DNA of 64,000 nucleotides from Planctomycetota bacterium. GTDB taxonomy: Bacteria > Planctomycetota > UBA1135 > GCA-002748355. The notes beneath the pieces were generated by a model. It was not told the DNA's origin, did no database searches, and saw only the letters and a list, made by a program, of their open reading frames with translations. A program made the translations under genes and the position numbers. The stretch spans positions 112,986 to 176,985 of the forward strand of contig JALUUL010000015.1 in the NCBI GenBank assembly GCA_027021385.1. Direction: 5' to 3'. Shown one piece after another: positions 1 through 7,903 of this stretch (within the stretch, counting starts at the first letter, position 1; every line of letters begins with the position of its first letter).

Positions 1-686
1 AGGAGCGCCTCGGTCTCGAGGAGATAGGCCAGCACCGGAAGGGTCTCGGTCATGACCTCGTCCGGGACGTCGAAGACCCAGTGTTCGAGTTCCGCGAGGT
101 AGGCCGCGGGCTGGTTCTTGCGGCGGGTGAATCCGGTGGAGGGGAAGGATTTTCCGACGATCTCGAGGAGCTTCGGGTTCCCGCTCGTCCGGACCTTCGC
201 GAGGAACCGGCGGGCGGCTTCGGGGTCGGGGCCGAGGAGGATCAGGGGAACGCATTTCTTCGCGACGCCGGGGAGAAAGTAATCACGTTCCAAGCGGCGG
301 ATCAGCCGAGGAATCGCCGCTTTTCCGTACCAGAGGATGTCGCTCGGAGTCTTCTTCCCGCCGGAGAGGAAGGCCTCGATCTCGGCGTCGATCAATCGGT
401 CGAGTTCGGAGGCCTGCGGAAGGGGAAGGGGGGTGGGGGCCTCCTCCTTCCCCTCGGAGGCCTTCTGCTCGGAGTTGTAGGCGACGAGCATCGCGATCGC
501 CCGGTCTCGGAGTTCGGCCGGGAGCCCGGGGCGGCAGACGACTTCGCCGGCGAGGAGCCGCATCGCCGCGGTCGCGTCCCCCTTTTCCTCGTAGAGGATG
601 CGCGCGCGCTCGAGAAGGACCTTCGGGTCCTCGCCGTGGTTCTGAGGGGAGAGTAGAGCGGCAAGGAACATCGCGGGGATCAACAT
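1..686 (-). CDS. Secreted alpha-helical protein of unknown function, 3' end outside window
   Basis: The frame stays open from an ATG at 684-686 to the window edge, giving at least 228 residues; the stop codon lies outside. A very good ribosome binding site (AGGAGGT at 691-697 on the minus strand) sits four bases before the ATG and fixes the start. The protein opens with a short hydrophobic stretch (MLIPAMFLAALLS) that looks like a signal peptide. The rest is rich in helices and charged residues and includes short HEAT- or TPR-like segments (for example DILWYGKAAIPRLIRRLE near residues 115-132). Third codon positions are strongly G or C, as in the neighbouring genes. I do not recognise the family. 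It follows the response regulator on the same strand after about 150 bases. Confidence 0.7.
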   Translation of the reverse strand, partial: MLIPAMFLAALLSPQNHGEDPKVLLERARILYEEKGDATAAMRLLAGEVVCRPGLPAELRDRAIAMLVAYNSEQKASEGKEEAPTPLPLPQASELDRLIDAEIEAFLSGGKKTPSDILWYGKAAIPRLIRRLERDYFLPGVAKKCVPLILLGPDPEAARRFLAKVRTSGNPKLLEIVGKSFPSTGFTRRKNQPAAYLAELEHWVFDVPDEVMTETLPVLAYLLETEAL

Positions 687-840
687 CGGAACCTCCTGGG
701 TCGTGGTTTGTCGGAACGCACATTCGACCCCTTGATCGGGTCCGGGTGTTCGGGAAGGAATCGAATCGCGGTCAAGATCCCGTCAAGAGAAGAAGACCGC
801 GCGCCGGGCCGCGGGAATGCCCTGGACTGCCTCGATCGCC

Positions 841-1536
841 TCATGGACGCAACCTGTATCCGACCCCGTGGACCGTCTCGAGGAGCGCGGGGTCGGCGCC
901 CAGGGACTCGAGCTTCTTGCGGAGGTTCAGGACATGGGTGTCGATCGTCCGGGGGCCGACGTAGATCCCCGAGCCCCAGGCCCGGTCGAGAAGTTCCGCG
1001 CGGGAGACGACCCGACCCCGGCGGTGATGGAGCGCGGCCAGGATCCGGGCCTCCTTCGGGGAGAGCCTTCGTTCCTCCTTGCCGCGCCGCAGGCGGAAGG
1101 CGCCGAGGTCGATCTCGACCTCGCCGATCCGGAACGCCCCGGCTTCCTCCTCGATCCCGGAGGATCCTGAGCGGCGGCGCAGGAGGGCGTGGACCCGAGC
1201 GAGGAGTTCTTGCAAGGCGAAGGGTTTCCCCAGGAAATCGTCGGCCCCGAGTTCGAGCCCGAGGACGCGGTCGGGCACCTCGTTGCGTACGGTCAACATC
1301 AGGACCGGCGTGCGGTCGCCGTCCTTCCGGAGATCACGAAGCAGATCGAGGCCGTTCCGGCCGGGGAGCATCCAATCGAGAACGATCAGGTCGAAGCCCC
1401 CGCTCCGGAACGCGCGGGCCGCGGCGCGGCCGTCGGCGGCGGTCACGACTTCGAACCCCTCGACCTCGAAGTTGTCGCGCAGGGCGGTTCGAAGGCTCCG
1501 GTCGTCCTCGACGAGCAGGATGCGGGCTTTCCTCAT
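841..1536 (-). CDS. OmpR/PhoB-family response regulator
   Basis: This 231-residue protein is a DNA-binding response regulator. The receiver domain (1-115) has the acidic pair at 11-12 (EDD), the phospho-acceptor Asp54 in VLDWMLP, and a conserved Lys in LGKPF. The winged-helix output domain (about 135-231) carries the OmpR hallmarks LSPKEARIL and RTIDTHVLNLRKKL and ends in VHGVGYRL. The start is the ATG at 1534-1536, which overlaps the stop of the upstream sensor kinase (ATGA), so the two are translationally coupled. A longer in-frame start exists but would overlap the kinase by 70 bases. Its target genes are not evident from the sequence. Confidence 0.93.
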   Translation of the reverse strand: MRKARILLVEDDRSLRTALRDNFEVEGFEVVTAADGRAAARAFRSGGFDLIVLDWMLPGRNGLDLLRDLRKDGDRTPVLMLTVRNEVPDRVLGLELGADDFLGKPFALQELLARVHALLRRRSGSSGIEEEAGAFRIGEVEIDLGAFRLRRGKEERRLSPKEARILAALHHRRGRVVSRAELLDRAWGSGIYVGPRTIDTHVLNLRKKLESLGADPALLETVHGVGYRLRP

Positions 1537-3254
1537 GATTCCTCCTTCGCTCGGGGAAGGCTCACCCGGACCCTGGCATCCTCGGAATCGGAGGGGATCC
1601 GGCAATCCCCTCCCATCGCCCGCGCGAGACGGCGGGCGAAGGCCAGACCGAGTCCCAGGCCCGGAGCGCGCCCTTCGCCGGCCCGCGGTCCCCGCGCGAA
1701 GGGCGTGAAGACTCGCTCCCGGTCCTTGCGGGCGATGCCGGGGCCCTGATCGACGACGTCGATCACGACGTCCTTCCCGCCGGAGCTTCCATATTCGATT
1801 CCCACGGTTCCGCTCCCGTGGAGGCGCGCGTTCTCGAGGAGGTTCCAGAGGATGCGGCGCAGGGCGTCGGGGTCGCAGGCGGCCCGGAGATCCTCCCCCG
1901 TTCGCAGTTCTAGACTCCGCCCGTCCCGTTCGAGCTGGGGGGCGTAGAGAGCGGCGATCTCCTCGAGGAAGCCCTGGAGTTCGAGGGTCCTCGTCTCCAG
2001 GTTCGGCGTTCCGCCTCGGGCCTCCCGGAACTCCAGGGCCTGTCCGAGAAGGGCGCCGAGTCGTTCGGCCTCTCCCTGCATCAGGCGGAGGTACTGGTCG
2101 CGCTTGCCGGGGTCCTTGATACGCCCCTCGACGAGGCTCTCGAGAAGGAGACGGAGTGAGGCGAGCGGCGTCTTCAGCTCGTGCGTGGCCGCCCGGAAGA
2201 AATCCTCGCGCTGGAGGGCCGCGCGCCTCTCCCTCATGAGGGAGCGCCAGGCGAGGCCCAACCCGAGGAAGAGGACGGCGGCCGCTCCGATGTAGAGGAG
2301 GGTCATGCCTCCGCCGGGATCGTCGGAGGGGTCCTCGGAGAGGAGGGCGAGTCCGGGGAGGATCGGGATCCCCCCGCTCCCCTCCCCGACGAGCAGGCGG
2401 GCCCGGACACGGTCCCGGCGGAGGGCTGACCGCAGCATGCGGGCGATCCTTTCGGCCGGAACGAGCAGACCCGCGACCCCGCCCTTCGGGTCCCGGCGGA
2501 CGAGGAGGAGTTCGCGGCCGCCTCGGAGCGGGAGGGCGGCGGGGAGGGAGCGATCCTGCAGGTCGAGTTCCTCGAGTTCGCGGCGGGCGCTGCGCGCGCG
2601 CGCGCGCAGGAGGGCGCGTTCACGCAGGGGGGCGGCGATTCCGGGGGCGAGGGCGAGGATCTCGGCTTCCTCCCGTCCGGCGAGCCAGTCCTCGGCCCAG
2701 GGCGGCGGAGGGAGATCGAGGTCGAGGAACAGGCGGAGGAAGGGGCCTTCGAAGCCCGGGGGGGGCGGCCGCCTCCGGTAGGTGGCGAGCATGTCCCGTG
2801 CGCGGTTCTTCCCCCCCTGCTTCCAGGCGATGCGGGCGAGGACCCAGAGGCCGAGAGCGTCACCCCGGTCCGCGGCGCGCCGGCGGAGATCGGAGAGTCC
2901 CCTCCCGTCCCCGGACCGTCGCCAGGCCCGGAGGAGGGGGTCGGCGCGGAAGTTCCCGAAGGGGGGGACGACCCGCGGAGGCGCGGGTCCGGGGTCGAGA
3001 ACGGGGCGCCTTCCGGCTTCGATCCGGAAGCGAAGGAGATCCTCCTCGTCCTTCCCGAACGCGGGGGAGAGGGCGAGCGCGCGCAGCCGGGCGGCCTCTT
3101 CCCTCGCCGCCCTCTCGAGGCGAACCCGCTCGCGCGCGTTCATTCCCTCGATCCGCCCGCGGATCCCCTGGATGCCCATGAAGAGGAGGCCGAGGGCTCC
3201 GGCGAGCATCAGGGGCAGAGGGTGGAAGAGGCGCGGTCCCCGCATGTCCTCCAT
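1533..3254 (-). CDS. Membrane sensor histidine kinase
   Basis: This 573-residue protein is the partner of the response regulator that overlaps its stop. Two membrane helices (about 14-30 and 318-336) enclose a periplasmic domain of about 285 residues that matches no sensor domain I know. The HisKA motif ATHELKTPLASL places the phosphorylated His at 358. The HATPase domain shows the N box (NLLENARLHG), G1 (DQGPGIA), F box (FTPFARG) and G2 (GLGLGLAFARRLA). No clear HAMP domain lies between helix 2 and HisKA. A second ATG three codons downstream, preceded by GGAGGAC, is an equally reasonable start. The stimulus is unknown. Confidence 0.92.
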   Translation of the reverse strand: MEDMRGPRLFHPLPLMLAGALGLLFMGIQGIRGRIEGMNARERVRLERAAREEAARLRALALSPAFGKDEEDLLRFRIEAGRRPVLDPGPAPPRVVPPFGNFRADPLLRAWRRSGDGRGLSDLRRRAADRGDALGLWVLARIAWKQGGKNRARDMLATYRRRPPPPGFEGPFLRLFLDLDLPPPPWAEDWLAGREEAEILALAPGIAAPLRERALLRARARSARRELEELDLQDRSLPAALPLRGGRELLLVRRDPKGGVAGLLVPAERIARMLRSALRRDRVRARLLVGEGSGGIPILPGLALLSEDPSDDPGGGMTLLYIGAAAVLFLGLGLAWRSLMRERRAALQREDFFRAATHELKTPLASLRLLLESLVEGRIKDPGKRDQYLRLMQGEAERLGALLGQALEFREARGGTPNLETRTLELQGFLEEIAALYAPQLERDGRSLELRTGEDLRAACDPDALRRILWNLLENARLHGSGTVGIEYGSSGGKDVVIDVVDQGPGIARKDRERVFTPFARGPRAGEGRAPGLGLGLAFARRLARAMGGDCRIPSDSEDARVRVSLPRAKEES

Positions 3255-3368
3255 GCTAGGACCCCTCTGTCAAGAAGGGGTCAAGGACCGCGGGCCCTCC
3301 GGGGGAGTCGAGGAGACCCACGACGGACGCGATCGCGTGCGAGGAGGGCGCGGCGGCCTTTGAATTCT

Positions 3369-4073
3369 TCAGGCGCGGGGGGTCCAGAGGTGGTGCGCGC
3401 CGAGAAGGCCACAGTCGTTGGAGACCCTCCGGCAGTTCGGCGGGAGGTCCCCCTCCTCGAGGAGTCGGGCGTTCCCGCCGCCGAGATGGCAGAGCCTCGG
3501 GGAGAGGCAAGGAAGGAGGATCTCGAGGGCCTCGCGCAGGCGCGCCCGCCAGACCTCCTCCCCGGCCTCCCTCAGGGCCGGGTCGCCGAGACGTTCCTCA
3601 AAACTTCCTTCGCCGTCCATCGGAAGATGTCCGAACTCGAGGTTCGGGATCAGGCGGCCGTCGAGGAAGAAGGAGGAACCGACTCCAGTGCCCAGGGTCA
3701 GCACCAGTTCCTTCCCTCGTCCCTCGACCGCGCCGAGCCCGGCGACGTCGGCGTCGTTCGCGACCCTCGCCGGCGCCCCGAGCATGCGTTCGAGCGCGCC
3801 CGCGAGATCGTAGTCCGTCCAACCCTCGGCCAGGTTGACCGCGCCCCGCGTGCGGCCCTCCTCGACGACACCGGGGAAACCGGCCCCGATCCGGGTGTAG
3901 GTCCCGCATTCCCGCGCGAGATCCGCGACGGTGTCCAGCAGGACCTCCGGATTCGAGGGGCGGGGCGTGGCCCGGGAACGCGGACCCTCCTCGATCCGGC
4001 CCTTGGAGTCCAGCAGGCAGGCCTTCAGCCGGCTGCCTCCGATGTCGAGCGCCAGGGTTCGTTCCCCGTCCAT
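3369..4073 (-). CDS. ROK-family sugar kinase, similar to polyphosphate glucokinase
   Basis: This 234-residue protein has the ROK phosphate-binding start LALDIGGSRLKACLL and the sugar-binding and catalytic segment ARVANDADVAGLGAVEG, with catalytic Asp107. The segment LTLGTGVGSSFFLDGRL followed by PNLEFGHL resembles the polyphosphate/ATP glucokinases of actinobacteria more than ROK repressors. The zinc-binding CxCGxxGC motif of many ROK kinases is absent and there is no DNA-binding domain, so it is a kinase and not a regulator. It probably makes glucose 6-phosphate. The phosphate donor cannot be decided from sequence. It lies 114 bases upstream of the sensor kinase on the same strand and is divergent from the APH-fold kinase. 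Confidence 0.8.
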   Translation of the reverse strand: MDGERTLALDIGGSRLKACLLDSKGRIEEGPRSRATPRPSNPEVLLDTVADLARECGTYTRIGAGFPGVVEEGRTRGAVNLAEGWTDYDLAGALERMLGAPARVANDADVAGLGAVEGRGKELVLTLGTGVGSSFFLDGRLIPNLEFGHLPMDGEGSFEERLGDPALREAGEEVWRARLREALEILLPCLSPRLCHLGGGNARLLEEGDLPPNCRRVSNDCGLLGAHHLWTPRA

Positions 4074-4157
4074 GCCTCAAGGCTAACCTCTCCCCCCTCC
4101 TTCTCGACGAGGGTTCTTTAGGACCGGGGCTCGTGGAGAGGGCTAAGATCGCAGGGC

Positions 4158-5294
4158 ATGGTGGATGAGGGTCCGAGGCGTCGGGACGGCCGCGAGGCGT
4201 GGGGGATCGCGGACCCCGACTTTCTCGAACTGTTCGAGACCGCGGCCGCGGAAACCGGAATCGAGGGGCTCGTGCTTCGCGCCGACAGGAAGGGGCGGCG
4301 ATGGGCGGTCTCGAGGAAGGAGGGCCGGGAGCCACGGGCCTTCCTCGCGGAGGAGGACGGGGTCCGGAAACTCCGGATCGAGGAGGATCGAAGATTGCCG
4401 GGGACCCGGCTGCTCCGGAAACCGCGACGACTCGCCGCCCTCCTGGGGCTCCCGGAACCTCCCCCGGTCGAGGTCCTCGCCTGGCGTCCCTTCGGGCGGG
4501 CGGTCCTCCGCTGTCGGATCGAAAGGTGCGCGCTCTACCTGAAACTCTTCACGAGGAAGGGTTTTGCAAGAGTCCTTCCGGGGCTGGAGGCCCTCCGGGT
4601 TCTCCAGGCGAGGCTCTGCGGTTTGCAGGATCCGCGCCCGCCTGTCCTTTGCCTTCCGCTCCGGCGTTTCGAGGAGGAGGCCGCCCTCCTCCTCCCCGAG
4701 GCGCCGGGGCGTTCACTCCACGAGGTCTTGGGAGCGAGGGGAGCCTTCTCCCCCGAGGGCCTCGCCGCTTCTCTCGAGGCCCTCCACCGGATCCCCGCCC
4801 CGGACGAACTTCCCTCGAGGACCTTCGAGGACGAACGGCGCTCGACCCTCCGGCAACTCCGGGCGGGAGCTCTCGTGGACCCCTCCCTCGCCCCCCTGCT
4901 CGCCATCTGCGAGTCCCTGCCCCTGCCGGACCCGGGCCCTGGAAATGCTCTGGTACACACCGACCTGCACGACAAACAGATCTACGAGGAGGGCGGGGCC
5001 TTCACCTGGATCGACATCGAGAACGCCGCCCGGGGCGACCCTCTTTGCGACCTCGTCAACCTCCTGGAACACATTCGCTTACGGGAATTGCAGGCGGGTG
5101 GCGGGCCTGGAACCGGTCCGGGGGAGGCGGCCTGGTCCCGGGCCCTCGGAATCCGGGAGAGGGATCTCCGGGTCCGGAGCCTTCGGATCCTCGTGCGGGC
5201 CCGCCTGGCCGGGGTCTACGCGATGCGCCCGCAGTGGCAGGAGCTATCCGCCCGGCTGGCGGCGGAGGCCCTGGCTCTTCCCGAATGGCCCTGA
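4158..5294 (+). CDS. APH-fold (aminoglycoside phosphotransferase-like) small-molecule kinase
   Basis: This 378-residue protein is a kinase of the APH/choline kinase superfamily. The catalytic loop is ALVHTDLHDKQ (about residues 264-274) and the metal-binding Asp lies in TWIDIENAARGDPLCDL (about 282-298). The region before it shares HRIPAPDELPSR with the related segment HRIPPPKELPDR in the kinase at 15040-16311, so the two are paralogues. In many bacteria kinases of this fold sit in lipopolysaccharide and exopolysaccharide loci and act on sugars or lipid-linked sugars. That role is inferred here from the glycosyltransferase cluster a few kilobases downstream. Antibiotic resistance is unlikely from context. 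It ends 160 bases before the beta-helix lipoprotein. Confidence 0.75.
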   Translation: MVDEGPRRRDGREAWGIADPDFLELFETAAAETGIEGLVLRADRKGRRWAVSRKEGREPRAFLAEEDGVRKLRIEEDRRLPGTRLLRKPRRLAALLGLPEPPPVEVLAWRPFGRAVLRCRIERCALYLKLFTRKGFARVLPGLEALRVLQARLCGLQDPRPPVLCLPLRRFEEEAALLLPEAPGRSLHEVLGARGAFSPEGLAASLEALHRIPAPDELPSRTFEDERRSTLRQLRAGALVDPSLAPLLAICESLPLPDPGPGNALVHTDLHDKQIYEEGGAFTWIDIENAARGDPLCDLVNLLEHIRLRELQAGGGPGTGPGEAAWSRALGIRERDLRVRSLRILVRARLAGVYAMRPQWQELSARLAAEALALPEWP

Positions 5295-5309
5295 ACGGCC
5301 GGGATTGCC

Positions 5310-5335
5310 GGATTCCGGGAATCCTGTATCTTTTT
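5310..5335 (+). terminator. Possible rho-independent terminator after the APH-fold kinase
   Basis: GGATTC (5310-5315) and GAATCC (5319-5324) form a six-pair stem with a three-base loop. A run of five T follows at 5331-5335 after the spacer TGTATC. T runs are rare in this GC-rich DNA. The stem is short, so termination may be partial. Confidence 0.4.
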
Positions 5336-5454
5336 CCGGGCACATACCGGATTCCGTCAGGTTCTTTCCCTCTCCATTCGAAGGGCCTTGCCAGGCCATT
5401 CCGGCATCCCTTCCCGGCTCGCACCGACCCGACTCTCTCCGCTCCGTCGCTTTC

Positions 5455-7785
5455 ATGACCGGGAATTCTCTCGTCCGTAATTCGCTTCACGCAGGGTTCT
5501 GCCTGCTGCTTACGGCCTGCTCCTCTCCCGAGTGGGCGGCTCCCGGTCTGGGAGGTGGAAGCGGCGGCGGTAACAAGGGCAAGGGCAACGGCGGGAATAC
5601 CTCGATCAAGGCTCCACCGCGAGGTTACGAACCAGGTGGTTTGCTGAGCGCTTTCGCGGGCGACGGAACGGCCTGGCTCCGGTGGGCTCTGCCGAAGGGC
5701 GGGGTGGACAAGGTCGAGACCGGCCTGTTCCTGGGAAGCGACCCGAATACCCTCTATCTCGGGATTCCGATTCGCAAGGACCTGAAGGGCGATGGGATCG
5801 AGATCGGAGGTCTCGTGAACGGGCTCTCCTATTGGTTCGGGCTCGGGATCCGCGCGGTCGGAGCGAAGGTCTGGCGACCGGCCGGAATGCCGATGTCCGT
5901 CACTCCCCGACCGCCGATCTACGTGGACGGATCCTCGAACGCCCCGAACCCGGACGGCCGCACGCCGCTCCGTCCGTTCAAGACCCTGTCGAAGGCGCTC
6001 GCCGCAGCCTTCGGCGCAGGGGGAGGGAACATCTGGTTGCGTGGCGGCGACTACGAGGAGACCGGATGGGGCCTGCCTCAGGGCGTACACCTCTTCGGCG
6101 GCTTCGCCGCCGGTTTCGTTCCCGAGGACCGCGATCCGGCCAAGGAGCCGACGACGTTGCGCACCGGTCCGAACGGCATCTGCTTCCTCGTTCCCTCGGG
6201 GGGCCTCGGCGCGACGATGGACGGTCTGATCCTCGACGGCCGGAAGTCCTCCCTGATCGGCGTCGACGTCTTTCGTTCCTCCTTCGAGTTCCGCAACTGC
6301 ACGATCCGGGGTTTCCTGCAGTCGGGGTTGCGGCTGCGGAACGGATCGAGGAACAACGTCTATCCAGTGAGGGTCTCCCGCAGTCTCTTCCTCGGGAACG
6401 GCTTCGAAGGTCTCGCCGGGCGCGGGGCCTTCCGTCTCTACGTCGAGGGTTGCGATTTTGTCGGGAACGGACAGGAGGGCCTCGATCTCAACGACCTGAT
6501 CGCGCTTTCCGGTCAGGCTGCGGTACTGCGCGTCCGGAACTCCCGATTCCTGCGGAATTTCTTCGAGGGGCTCGACGTGAACTTCAGCGCCCCGCTGCTT
6601 CCTGGTCCGGTCGGAGGGCTTTTCGACGTCCTGATCGAGGGGTGTCGCTTCGAGGAGAACGGCTTCGAAGGCCTTCTCCTCGACCAGGACTATGAACTCG
6701 CCCCCGCGTGGACCGGGAGCTTCGTCGTCCGCTCCTGTACGGCGCGGGCGAACCTCGGAGCCGGAGTGCACATCGACGCGGACGCGCCCGGGACCTTTCT
6801 CGTTCACGACCTCTCCGCGACCGCAAATCGGGGCGACGGGCTCTGGGTGACCTCGGAGATCCTCGCGGGAACGATCCCCGTCTCGGCCTCCGCCTTCCTC
6901 GGGAACCAGGGCTACGGCATCCGAGCCTCGCAGGGCCGCCGGGGGCTGCTCGTCTCCCACTGCGTCCTCGCGGGGAACTTCAAGGGAGGGATCGTGAGCC
7001 CCGTCGTGCCGTCGACGGCCCATTCGACGGTCTTCCAGTTCCAGGCGGCCCCCACGGCCGGCGTCGTCACGACCGTGAGCCTCGACGCAGGGGCCGGGAC
7101 CTTCGTTCGTGCCCCGACCGCCTACGCCCTCGTCACGGCCCTGGCCGGGAACGTCGCGACCTTCCGTCTCGGGGCGGTCCCCGCCGGGGCCCTCGTCGAA
7201 CTCGCGGACGACGGTCTCGGCCTCGGTTCGACCCCCTTGGGTCCGGGCAAGATCCGCCTCGCGAAGGCGCCCTCCTTCGTCCGCCTTCCCGCGAGCCTTT
7301 TCGTCTACGGGAAGGTCGCGAAGGTCTCGGAGGATTTCCGCCTGCCGGCCGGCTCCGCCGCGAAGGGGGCGGGCCTCGCTCCCCCGGGTTCGAAGAGCGA
7401 CGCGGGACCACGGGGGGCTCCGGTTCCCGAGGATCCCGGTTCCGGGGACATCGATGACGGGCGGGCGCTCTATCCGCCGCTCTTCTATCCGACGGGCACG
7501 ACGCCGGCCGCCCCCCTGGGGCTCACCCGCGCGCAGGCCCTCACGATCGAGTTCTCCCGGGCCCTCGATCCCGCGACCGTGGGCGGCGGGCGAGTCGTGA
7601 TCGAGGACTCGAACGGCAAACGGCTCTCTCCGGGGCTATCCGTCCAGGGGACGAAGCTCGTTCTGAGCCCTCCCCCCGGCGGCTGGTCCGGGACGCGTCT
7701 CGAGATCACGGTCCACCGCGGTCTCCGTTCGACGGACGGCCTGTCCCTCGCCGTTCCGATCTTTCTCACTCTGGGTGTCCGATGA
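5455..7785 (+). CDS. Secreted lipoprotein with right-handed parallel beta-helix repeats
   Basis: This 776-residue protein begins with a lipoprotein signal peptide; the lipobox is LLTACSS, so Cys lies near residue 21. A Gly/Lys/Asn-rich linker follows, then a fibronectin-like segment (about 40-155). A DUF1565-like start, YVDGSSNAPNPDGRTPLRPFKTL written in parts, opens the beta-helix (about 160-530), in which short rungs such as FRNCTIRGF, SRFLRNFFEG and SCTARANLGAG repeat. The last 100 residues (LTIEFSRALDPATV) look like an SbsA-type Ig domain. The ATG at 5455 is the first that gives a complete signal peptide. Beta-helix folds of this type often bind or cleave polysaccharide, but no catalytic residues could be assigned. 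It is probably anchored in the outer membrane or exported. Confidence 0.75.
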   Translation: MTGNSLVRNSLHAGFCLLLTACSSPEWAAPGLGGGSGGGNKGKGNGGNTSIKAPPRGYEPGGLLSAFAGDGTAWLRWALPKGGVDKVETGLFLGSDPNTLYLGIPIRKDLKGDGIEIGGLVNGLSYWFGLGIRAVGAKVWRPAGMPMSVTPRPPIYVDGSSNAPNPDGRTPLRPFKTLSKALAAAFGAGGGNIWLRGGDYEETGWGLPQGVHLFGGFAAGFVPEDRDPAKEPTTLRTGPNGICFLVPSGGLGATMDGLILDGRKSSLIGVDVFRSSFEFRNCTIRGFLQSGLRLRNGSRNNVYPVRVSRSLFLGNGFEGLAGRGAFRLYVEGCDFVGNGQEGLDLNDLIALSGQAAVLRVRNSRFLRNFFEGLDVNFSAPLLPGPVGGLFDVLIEGCRFEENGFEGLLLDQDYELAPAWTGSFVVRSCTARANLGAGVHIDADAPGTFLVHDLSATANRGDGLWVTSEILAGTIPVSASAFLGNQGYGIRASQGRRGLLVSHCVLAGNFKGGIVSPVVPSTAHSTVFQFQAAPTAGVVTTVSLDAGAGTFVRAPTAYALVTALAGNVATFRLGAVPAGALVELADDGLGLGSTPLGPGKIRLAKAPSFVRLPASLFVYGKVAKVSEDFRLPAGSAAKGAGLAPPGSKSDAGPRGAPVPEDPGSGDIDDGRALYPPLFYPTGTTPAAPLGLTRAQALTIEFSRALDPATVGGGRVVIEDSNGKRLSPGLSVQGTKLVLSPPPGGWSGTRLEITVHRGLRSTDGLSLAVPIFLTLGVR

Positions 7786-7903
7786 ACCTCTTTCCCGTGT
7801 TTCCCGAGAAGAACGCGGGGCGGGGGGGCCGCGCGGGAATGCGGTCCCATCGGCCCGGGATCCTGTCGAAGCCGTCCCCGCCGGGGCGGCGGGAGTCTCC
7901 AAA

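Noticed and set aside
1537..1605. Longer start for the response regulator at 1605
   Set aside because: The extra 23 residues lie inside the kinase gene and the receiver domain fold begins at MRKARILLVEDD.
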